Shown here one piece after another: positions 14,211-24,063 of a stretch of 64,000 nucleotides of DNA. A model generated the notes under the pieces. The model ran no database searches and had not been told where the DNA came from. It saw only the letters and a list, made by a program, of their open reading frames with translations. How positions within the stretch are numbered: position 1 is the stretch's first letter; every line of letters starts with the position of its first letter. The stretch lies in NCBI RefSeq assembly GCF_028009165.1, contig NC_079244.1, positions 2,666,001 through 2,730,000 of the forward strand, in the 5' to 3' direction. The translations under genes were made by a program, and so were the position numbers. This DNA comes from Akanthomyces muscarius. Taxonomy: Eukaryota; Ascomycota; Sordariomycetes; Hypocreales; Cordycipitaceae.

Positions 14211-15117
14211 ACAACATGTGCTGTCTCATTGGTTTTTGCATGTATGAGTTTTATAGCAAGAGGTGTTGGTGGTTTGCATCCTGCAGTGGAAAAGCAGGTG
14301 CAGACTTGCAAATGAAAAAGACTTGTCGACAGTTGTGTCGTACTCTTTTTGGGTTCCTTGCCTTTTCTCGAGTCCTTTGGTTCCTTTTTTTCTTTCTTTT
14401 TCTCTTTTTTTTAGGCTGGCGTTTTTACGGGAGAGGAAAGAGGAAATGCGAAAAACTTTTGGTAGATGCAATTCTCTAGTGTAGATGGAATCAAAAAGCT
14501 ACTTGACTACATCTCTTGGCAAGCCGGACCGACTCGTAACGGTGCACCCGTGACATTGTGGGATTTCATCCAAGGCCGAGTCGTAGCTGTCCGAGGCCAA
14601 ATCGTATTTTCTAGATCGATCGTAGTCATCTGAGGCTAAGCCGTAGTTCGTAGTTGGCACCTGCACCAGTTGAGACTAAAAGCTTCACAGCAAGGCAAAC
14701 GAGAGAAAGTCAAGGATTAATGAATAAGAAACATGATCTGTTATTTCCAGGGATATCATAAAAAACAAAGAAACCATCACGGTGCACATCTTGCACCATC
14801 GGCGGATCCAACGTCGCCTGGCCGCAAAGCCCCATTTTGTAATGCCCATTCTAAAAGAAAATAAATCAAAAAAGAGGGAGCCAAGTTGTCAAACCCGTTC
14901 CCATATGCTCCCAACAGACCCTTCTCCCCTGAGCATCGAAAAGAAAATGACACCAGAAAAGGTGGTGTGAATGAGCCAGGGGCATAATTTTCTTGGCCCC
15001 GAAAAGAGCGCCCAACTCCTGAAAAATGGTTACTGTGTACACGCATGCATTCGTCAAGACATGAAAATGACTGTCAAGGAAAAGTCGAAGAAGACAAAAA
15101 CGACATGGCACAAGGCC
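14211..15117. other. Intergenic, tail-to-tail spacer RVB2/bHLH gene
   Basis: About 0.9 kb between converging genes, containing T-rich and A-rich 3' UTR sequence. A short, imperfect GCCGAGTCGTAGC/GAGGCCAAATCGTA/GAGGCTAAGCCGTAG direct repeat lies around 14570-14650. No gene or RNA recognised. Confidence 0.5.
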
Positions 15118-16614
15118 TTATTGTCCCATGCCTTGCAGTTGAGCCGACAAAGTCTGATTGCCCTGGAGGAGCTGCTCCAGCCACTCGGCCGCCATGGTGA
15201 GCATGGTGCTCTTGCTGAAGCCACCGCCCTTGAGCCCGGGTACCAACTCGCACAGGTCGTCGAAGCCCTCCTTGATGAGGGTGCGGCGCTTCTGCTCGCT
15301 GCGAATGTGATTTTCTCGCTTTTGCGACTCGCTGAGGTTTTCGCGAGGCCCCTTGTTGATGCCCGATTTGCGGCGGCGCGCGCCAGACTCGGCCGGGGGT
15401 GAAGGCAGACCGTTGCTGCTGCCCTGAGGGCTCTTGGACTTGCTGAAGGCGCCCTTGGAATCTTCTTCGTCATCGTCGTCGAAGCCCATGCCTCGTTGCA
15501 GCTTGCTCTTGCGTCGCTTGCGGGGAGGGGCATCCGCGTCTTCACCCAAGGCCATCGACTGCTGCGTCGCCACGCGCTGCGGATCCACAGTCGGGCTGCC
15601 GCTGCGAGTGTTGGGGACGCTATTGCTGGGCTCGAGGCAGTCGAGAACTTGCATCTGAACCTTGTGGTGCCCGTCGACGTTGTCCTTGTTTGGGGCGGGA
15701 ACGTAGCCTTGGACGTTGCCAAAGTTGGCGTCGGAACCCCAGTGCAGCTCGTTGACTTGCACCTGTCTGGAGCCCTGGCGGTCTTTGGATCCAAACATCC
15801 AGTCGGTAAATGTGTTGTTGTCGGCCTCGTTTTCTAGGTCTCGTTGACTCTCGACCTTGAACTCGTCCATGGGCTGGTGGCGAAGATGACCCATGGGCGG
15901 GCCGATGGGCCGTCGGGCGCCGGGGGACGGCTCCTTGCCTTTGCCGTTGGAGCGGGGGCTGGCGCTGTTGTTCTGCAGAAGAGTCGCGGCGGCATTCAGG
16001 ACATCGTCAGAGTGATGTCGATGGGGCTGGGGCTGATGCTGTTGGTGCTGCTGAAGCTGCGGTTGGTGCTGCTGCTGCTGCTGGTAGATTGGGCGGTGCT
16101 GAGGCTGTGGCTGCTGGGTCATGGGGGCCGAAGGGGGTCGCATGAGCTGGGCTGCAGAGCTTGCACCTCCGTTGAAATCAAGATGTTCGCCGAGGAAGGC
16201 GTCTGGGTTGGGGAGGGCGGATGCTTGAGGCCCAAACGACGTCGCGGTGCCCATGAACTGCGGGGGCAGATCGAACCAGGCGTCGCTGAAGTGTAGGCCT
16301 TCGCCAAACGAGGGCATGTTGTACTGGGCGGACGACATGTCCTCGAAGAAGGAGCTCAGGAACTTGGTGTCGGTCTCGCTAAGAAGCGGCGCGCCGGCAG
16401 GGTCGGGGGCGTCGAGGAGGCCATCTTGGTTCTGGTCCATCGAGTCTGCGAGGAAGGTGCGTGTTAGTACGGGAGGTCGGGTTGGCGAGTGCGTGGGCGG
16501 AGAGGAGCGCAAAGCGGCTCAAATTGAAGCGGGAGAGAGGGCGCATGAGGGGGGCGATGAAGACTTACAGCCAAAGGGCAAAAAGGGATCCGAATCGGGC
16601 TGTGAAGAACCCAT
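15118..16614 (-). CDS. Basic helix-loop-helix transcription factor
   Basis: Two exons, 16614-16569 and 16445-15118, with a 123-bp intron (TACTAAC branch site, CGCAG acceptor), giving 457 residues. The bHLH domain lies at about residues 388-446, close to the C-terminus. Its basic region carries His395, Glu399 and Arg403, the H-E-R pattern of group B proteins that bind CACGTG E-boxes. A Gln/His-rich tract lies at roughly 126-161. Two basic clusters (KRRKSK and ARRRKS) may act as nuclear localisation signals, and an acidic DDDDEED patch separates them. The start at 16614 has a strong context. An in-frame ATG at 16641 would add nine residues but has a weak context. The long upstream region suggests complex control. 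I do not assign an orthologue. Confidence 0.88.
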
Positions 16615-18766
16615 CCTGGGAGGCTGCTGGACGGCGAGCATGGATGCGGCTCTGGATGGTGACGGGAGGAAAAGTGGATGTGACGGTTTGGTGGGAGGCG
16701 CTGTACTGGTACTTGCAGGCTGGAGAGGAGCGCAGAGGGGCGGGAATTTTTTCAAAAATGGCGGACGGCTCAGCGGAGCGACTTTGCAGCTGACCAAGGC
16801 CGGCGAGGCGACTGGCAAAGCAGGGCAGGCAGGCTCACAGTGGCTGGCTGGCTGGCTCACTGGCTGGGGCAAGCTGGGGGCGGCGCCGGGTGGGTTGGCG
16901 GAGCGCTGTACGGTAGCGGAAACGGTGAGCGCTGTAGTGTGCTGTAGGGTAGCGAGCTAGGTAGGTAGGCGGCACAGTGCCGTCCAAGAAGCAGGCAGAG
17001 ATTGGGTTCGGATCAGGACAGTCGGTGTCGTGGTGTTGCATTCAACGCAGGGGTATCAAGCTGAGCACATGAAAAATCGTAGATGAAAAGGAAAGCAGAC
17101 AGTCGGACAGCAAGATGAAAAAGGAAAAAAAGGAAAACCCTGGGGTATTATGGACAGAGGCGCTGGGCGAGCCGAGGGGCGGGCGTGGGCAGGTATTAAA
17201 GGACGCTGGGGTGATGACTCTGTACTGCTAGGTCGTGGCAAGGCAGCGAGAGCCCGCAAACCACATATGCGCAGGGGTTGGAGGGCAGAGACCGGGGTGG
17301 CGTAGAGGGAAGGTGGGGGAGGGGTGGGAATTTGCCTGGCCAAGAGTATTGAGAAAAGTATATTTCAACCAAGAGGTACCAGTAAAGAGCAAAACGAGGG
17401 CAAAAGGTAGGCGACGTCGAAGTCTACTAGTACTGGTAGGCGTGGATGGGTGGCTAGCTAGGCAAATTTGGGGATGCGGGATGCAGACGAAAGCGTGGGG
17501 ATGGTTGTGTGTGCAAAAGACGGGGCATGACATGGGCAGACATGGGCAGACATGGGGCAAGAGGGGAATTGTCTGGGGGGCGCAGAGCAGAGTGGGTGCG
17601 CTGAGCTTTCGGTGGATGGCTAGCTAAGATGGTGTGGGCTGTCTTTGTCTGGCTCTGGTTGACTGCCGCCATTGTTGCGCTGATCAACCGCCAAGGTACG
17701 GACTGGATTACGAGTACGACTCTGGACAGTGCAATTGAAGAGTATTCGTACCAATTTTTTTTTCTTGCTGAATTTTGTTTTTGCTGAATTGCAGAAACAA
17801 TCTGTTGACAATACTACCAATATTGGCCTCAACCACCACTGCCATGTCGCCACCGCCGGGCCCTTGTTCCCCATTGTAATAGCAGGTCTCGGCCGCCTGG
17901 AAAAAGCCAAAGACAGCCTGCCAACGGAGCCCCGGAAGGACGCTGGGGAGTCGCGGCCCTCGCTGGGTACTGGTACAGTGGGTTCACCGCTAGCGGGGTG
18001 GTCCTTTGCTGCTTTGCTCTTCAGGGCACGCGGGCGGTGCTGTCAGCACCTTGCGGGCTTGCCAAGTTCCCTAGACTTGACTGGTATTAGCCTGGCAGCC
18101 CGTCATGCCATTCAGTCGCGGTCTATTGGAGCACTTGTTGCTCTTGTTGCTCTCTCGTTCATGCCAGGCTGGATCTCACTCTTCCCCCCAAGATGTGGCA
18201 AGTGGATTCTCTCTGCCTCGTCTTTGGAGATCACAGATGAGCCATCAATGTTATGCGCAGCACACGCCGTCACCAACGGAACGCACTGTTCATTCCGTGG
18301 CCTCGACATGAGATGGCCGAACGACATCCGGACCTTTGTGCCTCGTCACTTGATTCACCATAATAAGACGCAGCGCTATACATGCACGCAATTGGGCTGC
18401 CGCCTGGTCCCTGGTTGGTTGCGTGTGTCTCGCACGGAAAACTGGACAATCCACTGCACCTGCACCTGCACCTGCATCCATGCATGCAGCACCGCACATC
18501 TCTCCTCCGGCCAAATGGGAGGAGCCCTGAGACTGGCGACGAGGCCGGCAGGCTTGGGGCGCCTCTGGGCTGATCTAGCGCCCTCATCATCTCCGGACAA
18601 GGCTATGCGTGTGGAAATTGAAATCCTTCTACTCAGCAAAGAGTCGTCTCAGAGGGCGGGCACGGCGGGCAATGGAGCAAGGCAACTGACGTGTCTGATG
18701 CAGATTGTGATGAAATTGCATTCTCATGCGGGCAAGACAATCGTTTTTGCTCAGTATATCAAATTG

Positions 18767-18788
18767 CCCCCCCCCCCCCCCCCCCCCC
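18767..18788 (+). repeat. Homopolymer tract, 22 cytosines
   Basis: Uninterrupted run of 22 C. Such runs are length-unstable and can form quadruplex/i-motif structures. Sequencing length may also be unreliable here. Confidence 0.95.
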
Positions 18789-19367
18789 AAAAACGCCCTC
18801 GGACTGACTAGCCCAGTCGTTGCTCCGGACCTGGCTGCCCAACGTTTGTGAGTCGATCATGACGGCACCGCCAAACTTGGGGCTTGCAGATGGCAGGGAT
18901 CGTGCCTCGCACTGTTTGACGACACGCCTCCTTCTGGGCCTCTCTCCTTTTATTTCCCATGCTTCTCCAACGTCCGAGCACCTTTGGCGCTAGAAGCTGG
19001 ATGGAAGAGACAGCGATTCTCAATGCAGACTTGACTGCGAGACAAGTCTCACAAGTCGAAGTCGAATATACTCCCTTCCACCTTGTTACGGAGACACCAC
19101 GCACGCACCACGGCATCGGTAGAAGGAATTACAAGTTAGCGTCCTTCCAACGACATCGACGGCCGGGTGCTAAACTACAGCTGTCAAGAGCTCCGAGAGC
19201 ACTGGCCAACAAACGTCCCTCTTTTTCTTACTCTGCTCCGAGACTGACTATAACACTGGCGGCGGGTTGTTGCTTGTGTATCACTATCCCAGCTCCCAAT
19301 GACAACTCCCTCGTCTTGCACCGAAATGCTCTCATCAAGAACCTCGTACTTGCCCCTTTTCATGTAC

Positions 19368-19370
<3 letters not shown>

Positions 19371-19404
<34 letters not shown>
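19371..19404 (+). repeat. (AC)17 microsatellite
   Basis: Perfect dinucleotide repeat of 34 bp in non-coding sequence. A likely polymorphic marker with no evident function. Confidence 0.95.
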
Positions 19405-19405
<1 letters not shown>

Positions 19406-21042
19406 AACCTCCAAAAAGGAGGGGTAGTTTTCCCCCAAAACTAGCCGGGGCTAGCAAAACGCCTTTGCTCGCGTTCTCGTTCCATCGACGTTGCGAGGAC
19501 ATGCAGCTATCGGGGTCTCCATCTCGCACACATGGCCCGAACCCGCATCTTCACATGCTTTCTTCGTCCCCTTCTTCCTCTCCTTCTTCTTCTCTTGGAC
19601 CTGACCTGGCCTCTGCCTCCCTCGGCCGCGAGCATACCCGCGCCAAACCCTTTCGGGTACCATTTCGTTTTTATTGTCCACCACCAGTCCAGTCCGTCTT
19701 TTGGTCTTTGTGCTTGGAGCCAACGACTGCCACGTTTCCGACTTGACCCGGTAGCGGTTCGACGATCAACCCCGCCCACTTCCCACGCGCCTCCCACGCC
19801 CCCGGTACGACGTCTTCTGCTTCCGAGTTGTTCCTTTTGTCCATGACGACGACGCGTGCTTCCCCAATGGACATGCACGAAAGATGAAGCATACGCAACA
19901 GGAAATTGCATTCATCACCCTCTTGCGTGTACAGGTATGACTCCTTTCTCTCTCTCCAGTGTCTCTGTAGTATCTATGAAGAGCCTCGAACAAAGTAGGC
20001 CCTCGTTCTCGTTTTAGATGTTAGTAGATTGCCAAGTATAGACCGCCTGATGCCCACACGAGACCCCCCCCCCGTTGAAAGCCTCACTCCGACTAGCATC
20101 GGCGACGAGCATGGCTGGTGGTGGCTGGCTCCTCCATTGCTTTTGGCTGCATGGTGCTAAAAACAACGCCCAGTTTGGCGACTCCTTTTTTTGAGTGGGA
20201 CACGCCATCCAACGTAAAATCATCACTAGCTTCACCTCTTGTTGATTCTCGTCCAAGGTCCCGTCCCTTCGTCTGGAGGCTTTCGTCGTGAAACACGTCG
20301 CATCACAACACCCCTTTTCAATCTGTAGTTCAGCCTCTCTACTAGGCCCTTTCTTCTCCTTTTCTCTTCCTTCCTTTCTTTATATATATAAATTCACCCT
20401 ATCAAATGAGATTATATGGGGAGAAATTGCAGCAACTCTATTTTTAAAATTGTCTGTATTTTTGGCACCCTCTTCCCCAGATCTTCGGCCCACCACCACC
20501 ACTCACACCCACCCTTGAAGCAATCTCTAGTTACAGATCCAAGCATCGCCCGGTTCGTAATCTTACACTTTGCGGGTCTTGCCCGGCAACTACTTTCTAC
20601 TGCCTCTCTCAATCGTCCTTTCTTCCCTGCCCATGTAAAGCTCGCTTGGACAGAGAAGACGATAGCCCCGTCATGAGGGCCATCTGCAGAGTCGTTCTGC
20701 TGCACTGTGCTTCCGCGCCACTACATATGCTGTTGTTTGCTAACAGTTCCAGATCGGGGGTTATTGCTCGGGTTCTTCTGGCATTAATAATGCTTGCCTC
20801 GTCAATGGCATTTAATGGATTCGTCAATTCATGACATTCTTTTCCCCACATCCAAACGCACAACCGTCACAGACCGTAAATGTGGCCGCGATGTCCTCTT
20901 TTAAGAATTTCATTTTCATCAATCAAAACCAAAGTACTAAGGATACAGAAACCCAAACTCCTTCCAAAGAACAATGGAAAAACAAAAGCGAGGTCCCTGC
21001 CTCGCCAGCGCCAGGGTAGACCGACTCACCTTTCGACCGTCG

Positions 21043-21375
21043 CTACGAGTTGGCGCCGCCAGCCACAGGGGGACGTCGAGCCATCACTTGTGTGGACTCG
21101 TGCCAGGCAACCATTGCATCATCGTCGCGTCCCAAGTCCAGGAGAACGACTCTCTTCACCTCCCATAGGCCAATCTCGTCGCTCTTGAGATTCCACTCTT
21201 TCGCTTTGGACAGTGCTGCCTCAACGATCGCCAGTGCCCTTTCGCCATCAATCTCTGTTTCGAGATCACTCGCTTCATTAGCCCTTTTCTTTTGAGCTGC
21301 CAACCACTCCTTCTTGACCGTTCTGCTCTCGCCGTTGCCAGGGGCTGCGGCCGCTGTTTCGCCGATAAAAGGCAT
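21043..21375 (-). CDS. Small helical protein A, cluster of three
   Basis: Intronless gene encoding 110 residues from ATG 21375 to TAG 21043. The protein starts MPFIGE and has a charged linker. It then forms a helical hairpin of TPR type: ALAIVEAALSKAKEW, then a helix with a VVLLDLGRDDDAMVAW segment. It has no signal peptide or membrane segment. On the minus strand a TATTTAAA box (21497-21504) lies about 125 bp before the ATG, followed by a CA-rich leader. This supports the ATG at 21375 over an in-frame ATG at 21591. The hairpin aligns by pattern with the proteins at 22426 and 23791: helix, (K/E/Q)xW, acidic residue, helix, then a Gly-containing turn in A and C. The function is unknown. A protein-interaction role is inferred from the TPR-like pattern only. 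Confidence 0.68.
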   Translation of the reverse strand: MPFIGETAAAAPGNGESRTVKKEWLAAQKKRANEASDLETEIDGERALAIVEAALSKAKEWNLKSDEIGLWEVKRVVLLDLGRDDDAMVAWHESTQVMARRPPVAGGANS

Positions 21376-21496
21376 GTTGTATGTTTGGTAAGTGGCAGGA
21401 GGGGTTGTGAGTAAGTATTTGTCTGGTTGGTAAGTGGTGGGAGGGGGTTGTGGTTGAGTGTACTTACTTAGGCATCGTAGGGGCGCCGCGCCGACC

Positions 21497-21504
21497 TTTA
21501 AATA
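21497..21504 (-). promoter_or_regulatory. TATA-like box of small protein gene A
   Basis: TATTTAAA on the minus strand, about 125 bp upstream of the start codon at 21375. A CA-rich untranslated leader separates the two. Confidence 0.5.
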
Positions 21505-21510
21505 AGTTTT

Positions 21511-21530
21511 CTCTCTCTCTCTCTCTCTCT
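21511..21530 (+). repeat. (CT)10 microsatellite in the leader/promoter of small protein gene A
   Basis: Perfect CT dinucleotide run directly upstream, in minus-strand terms, of the TATTTAAA box of the 21043-21375 gene. GA/CT tracts next to core promoters can be nucleosome-depleting. Confidence 0.9.
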
Positions 21531-21789
21531 GACATTTTCGATTCCTTGGAAGAGTGCTGAAACTGCAAGAAAAACAGTCGCTTCTTTGCATGCGGCGCTT
21601 GTCGTTGGAGGAGTGGCCATTGCTTCTTTGCTTCGGCGGGCGGCGTGTAAGTTGTGTCGAGCCCTTGTCCGCCGGAGCAAACCCAAAGAAGACAACAAAG
21701 TAACGACTGTACTAATAGAGCATGTGAGGTGATAGTTTGACATTTACTTTTACTAGAGGAGGAGATAATTGCAGCACAGAAGTTACTGT

Positions 21790-22240
21790 GTCTCTATCTC
21801 ACGCTTTGTGATGTACTTAGCGTTACTTCCACGACTTTTTACCGAGTGGTGCGTATAAAGATTGACGACATTAATGGGCCCTTTCACGTTTTCTAAAGAA
21901 ACTAAGTACAATCGAATTCTTTTGATGCTCCATGTGCTTTTTCATATATACTTGTCGAACTCAAATCACTCCGTCTTTATCTTGTGCTCTGTGATGCGCT
22001 TAGCATCACATTCACGGCTTTTATTGAGCATTGTGCTAAAGTGCGGACAAAGATCGACGACATCAATAGGCCTTTGATGCTTTTCTACAAAATTGTGTGT
22101 ATTTTGATTCTTTCAAAGTTCACATTGCTTTGTTGGCCATGTATTCCGTCTTTATCTCGCACTTTGTGGTGTGCTTAGCATCACGTCCACGGGTGTTCTG
22201 AGGCGGACACAAATCGACTTGATAGGAAACTACAGCTCAG
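21790..22240 (+). repeat. Degenerate tandem repeat, about 175-183 bp unit, 2.5-3 copies
   Basis: Three copies begin at about 21791, 21974 and 22149. Each opens with TCT(C/T)TATCT-like sequence, followed by a CTTAGC segment. The first two also share (G/C)GACGACAT(T/C)AAT(G/A)GGCC and TTTTCTA. Many differences between copies 1 and 2 are transitions. The array lies between the divergent small-protein genes A and B, so it sits in their shared upstream region. Confidence 0.75.
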
Positions 22241-22276
22241 TCATTTCAATCTCCCCAGGCCTTTGTTGTCTAAATG

Positions 22277-22284
22277 TATATATA
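22277..22284 (+). promoter_or_regulatory. TATA box of small protein gene B
   Basis: TATATATA about 150 bp upstream of the ATG at 22426, directly after the third repeat copy, followed by a CA-rich leader. Confidence 0.6.
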
Positions 22285-22425
22285 GGGACTTGCGAACCCA
22301 GTTTACAGCAACATTCAGTATCCTCATCGGACTATTCCTCTATTTCACCAACCATCCTTCACCAACTATAACGATCATTACCAAATAATCCCCAGTCAAC
22401 ATAAATCAACACCAATCAATACAAG

Positions 22426-22785
22426 ATGCCACACTTTGACGAGGAGACCGATCACTACGATTTGATGATTGGTTTTGCCCGACGCATTAGATTGCAGGAG
22501 CAGGCGGAATGGGCAAAGGAAGAAGAAGAACGGAACTGGGAGCCGTTACTTCGACTTCTCCGGGAAGCCATGGATCGTACTGAACAATGGATTGATGTTG
22601 ACACCGAGTTGAGAAGGGACTTCTTCCTGTTGGCGAGCGATCTCCTGCAAAAGATTGGACGTTCGGTACAGTCCCAAGGGGCACTTACCAGGGCTGCAGA
22701 ACTTACGATCCAATTGAGGCACGAGGATGAAGCAGCGGAAGCGCTCCGTCAGGCACGCGCTGCGGAGGAAGTAGCACGCCAGTAG
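22426..22785 (+). CDS. Small helical protein B, cluster of three
   Basis: Intronless gene encoding 119 residues, ATG 22426 and stop TAG 22783-22785. The protein starts MPHFDEE and is strongly helical and charged. Its central segment reads LLRLLREAMDRTEQW, then an acidic turn with TEL, then LLASDLLQKIGRS, then a third helix. This is a TPR-like arrangement matching proteins A and C in pattern although sequence identity is low. No signal peptide or membrane segment. The promoter has a clear TATA box and a CA-rich leader without upstream ATG codons near the start. It is divergent from gene A across the degenerate tandem repeat. The function is unknown. Confidence 0.72.
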   Translation: MPHFDEETDHYDLMIGFARRIRLQEQAEWAKEEEERNWEPLLRLLREAMDRTEQWIDVDTELRRDFFLLASDLLQKIGRSVQSQGALTRAAELTIQLRHEDEAAEALRQARAAEEVARQ

Positions 22786-23790
22786 ACGGCCGCTTAGGAG
22801 GAGGGCAGCTGAGTTTTTCGCCAACTCTGGCCCATATCAGTGTGCCATGTAGGCGAGGATTGGGTGAGTGTAGGGCATTTTGCCTTTTTTTTTAAGTTTC
22901 GGCGTTTTTCTTTTAGGAGTTTTGCAGGCTTAGAGGATTTGGTTCGGGAACACACAAAAAATTGATCAACGTCGGGCTATAATTGTGAAGATGAAATGCT
23001 CCAGTCGTACTATTTTCCAGATGCATGAATTCTCCTTTTTCAAATCTTTCTTAGTCTTTTGACGAATCGAATTGCGCTTTAAGCAAATAGTTTGGCTTGC
23101 AATCGCTCCATGTAAACGAGAGTGAAGCTGCGATACACGAATGACCGACCTGGATGTTCTCGGACATGCTTCAACCGGCGGGCGTAACATCAAATGTCAA
23201 TGGCCGTAAATTCGATTTTCTTTTCTGCCTACTCGGAATAGAAAGAGCCTTTGTTCGGTTTTGTGACTTTTCTTTCGCCAATGGCCATGCCATATTTTGT
23301 GCCTTGAAACCGCCTTGTGCCCATTTTTGAGCTGTCAAGGAATGGCGCAGTCCCTTCAGCAACCAGTCTTTATTTCGTTTCTTGCGAACAATGATTCTTT
23401 TCTTCTTCCTCTTTTTTCAATCTGCCCCTTCAATCTGCTTCTTTCTTTTCTTTTTTCCTCTGTGCACGATGCACGATGCTCTTTCTCGCGCCTCCATGCC
23501 GCTCCGTGCAGCGCTTTGTGTATGCTTTGACCGGGTTGCTGCTTTGAACGGCGCGCAGACAAAGCAATGTTACAGATCTAGGCATCGTCTTGAAAGAAAA
23601 GTGTTCAAAGAACAGGCAAGTTTGGCAAGTAATATAAGCCTCTCGATCCGCCGCAGAGTGCAGTGAATTGGAGCATCAACCACCACCACAATCACCTTCA
23701 CCATCATCACCACCAACCACAACAACCATAACCAACCCCACAGCTACCTTTTCAACTATCTTTACAACTACCTTTTCAACTACCTTCACA
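22786..23790. promoter_or_regulatory. Spacer and promoter region between small protein genes B and C
   Basis: This 1-kb spacer has a TATAAG box at 23633-23638, about 155 bp before the ATG of gene C. It is followed by an unusually regular leader of ACC/CCA and TTTTCAACTA-type repeats (23690-23790). No other gene seen. Confidence 0.55.
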
Positions 23791-24063
23791 ATGCCTTCCG
23801 CCGGAAACCAGCAGCAGAGAGACAACGATGCCCTTCTCATTCGTCGGCTCACGGACGAGGTGTCCAACCTCATGAGTATTCAAGATTGGCTCTCCGCCCT
23901 TGACCTTTGCCGTCGGGCTGTCATCTTGTGCGAGCGGTGGACGGATTTCCAGCCCGAACTTATTCAGTTTTATACGTGGCTCCGTCTCTGCTGTTTGGCC
24001 AATGGGCTGATAGATGATGCAAACCAGGCCCAGGCCAGGTTGGACGAGCTCCGGGGACAATAG
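23791..24063 (+). CDS. Small helical protein C, cluster of three
   Basis: Intronless gene encoding 90 residues, ATG 23791 and TAG 24061-24063. The frame is open further upstream but has no ATG there, and that part has the composition of a leader. The protein starts MPSAGN. Its core is a helical hairpin, WLSALDLCRRAVILCERW, then an acidic turn with PEL, then a helix ending LIDDANQAQARLDEL. The A-x2-[AI]-type spacing and the Gly before the second A helix are typical of TPR motifs. It shares this core pattern and the MP- start with proteins A and B, suggesting an old local duplication. The function is unknown. Confidence 0.7.
   Translation: MPSAGNQQQRDNDALLIRRLTDEVSNLMSIQDWLSALDLCRRAVILCERWTDFQPELIQFYTWLRLCCLANGLIDDANQAQARLDELRGQ

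Larger units (their letters stand above)
16615..21042. other. Long non-coding stretch, 4.4 kb
   Basis: This stretch runs from the bHLH start to the first small helical-protein gene. It is rich in simple sequence: GGCTGGCTGGCT-type repeats near 16840-16860, a 22-base C tract (18767-18788), an (AC)17 repeat (19371-19404) and a TATATATATA run near 20381-20390. One plus-strand frame stays open for about 1.08 kb (17729-18811). It lacks a good ATG and conserved motifs, has random-looking composition and runs into the C tract, so I do not call it a gene. The left part probably holds the bHLH promoter and 5' UTR. Confidence 0.5.

Noticed and set aside
21376..21591. Longer N-terminus of small protein A beginning at 21591
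   Set aside because: The extension would cover the TATTTAAA box and the CT repeat, so it is almost certainly promoter and leader.
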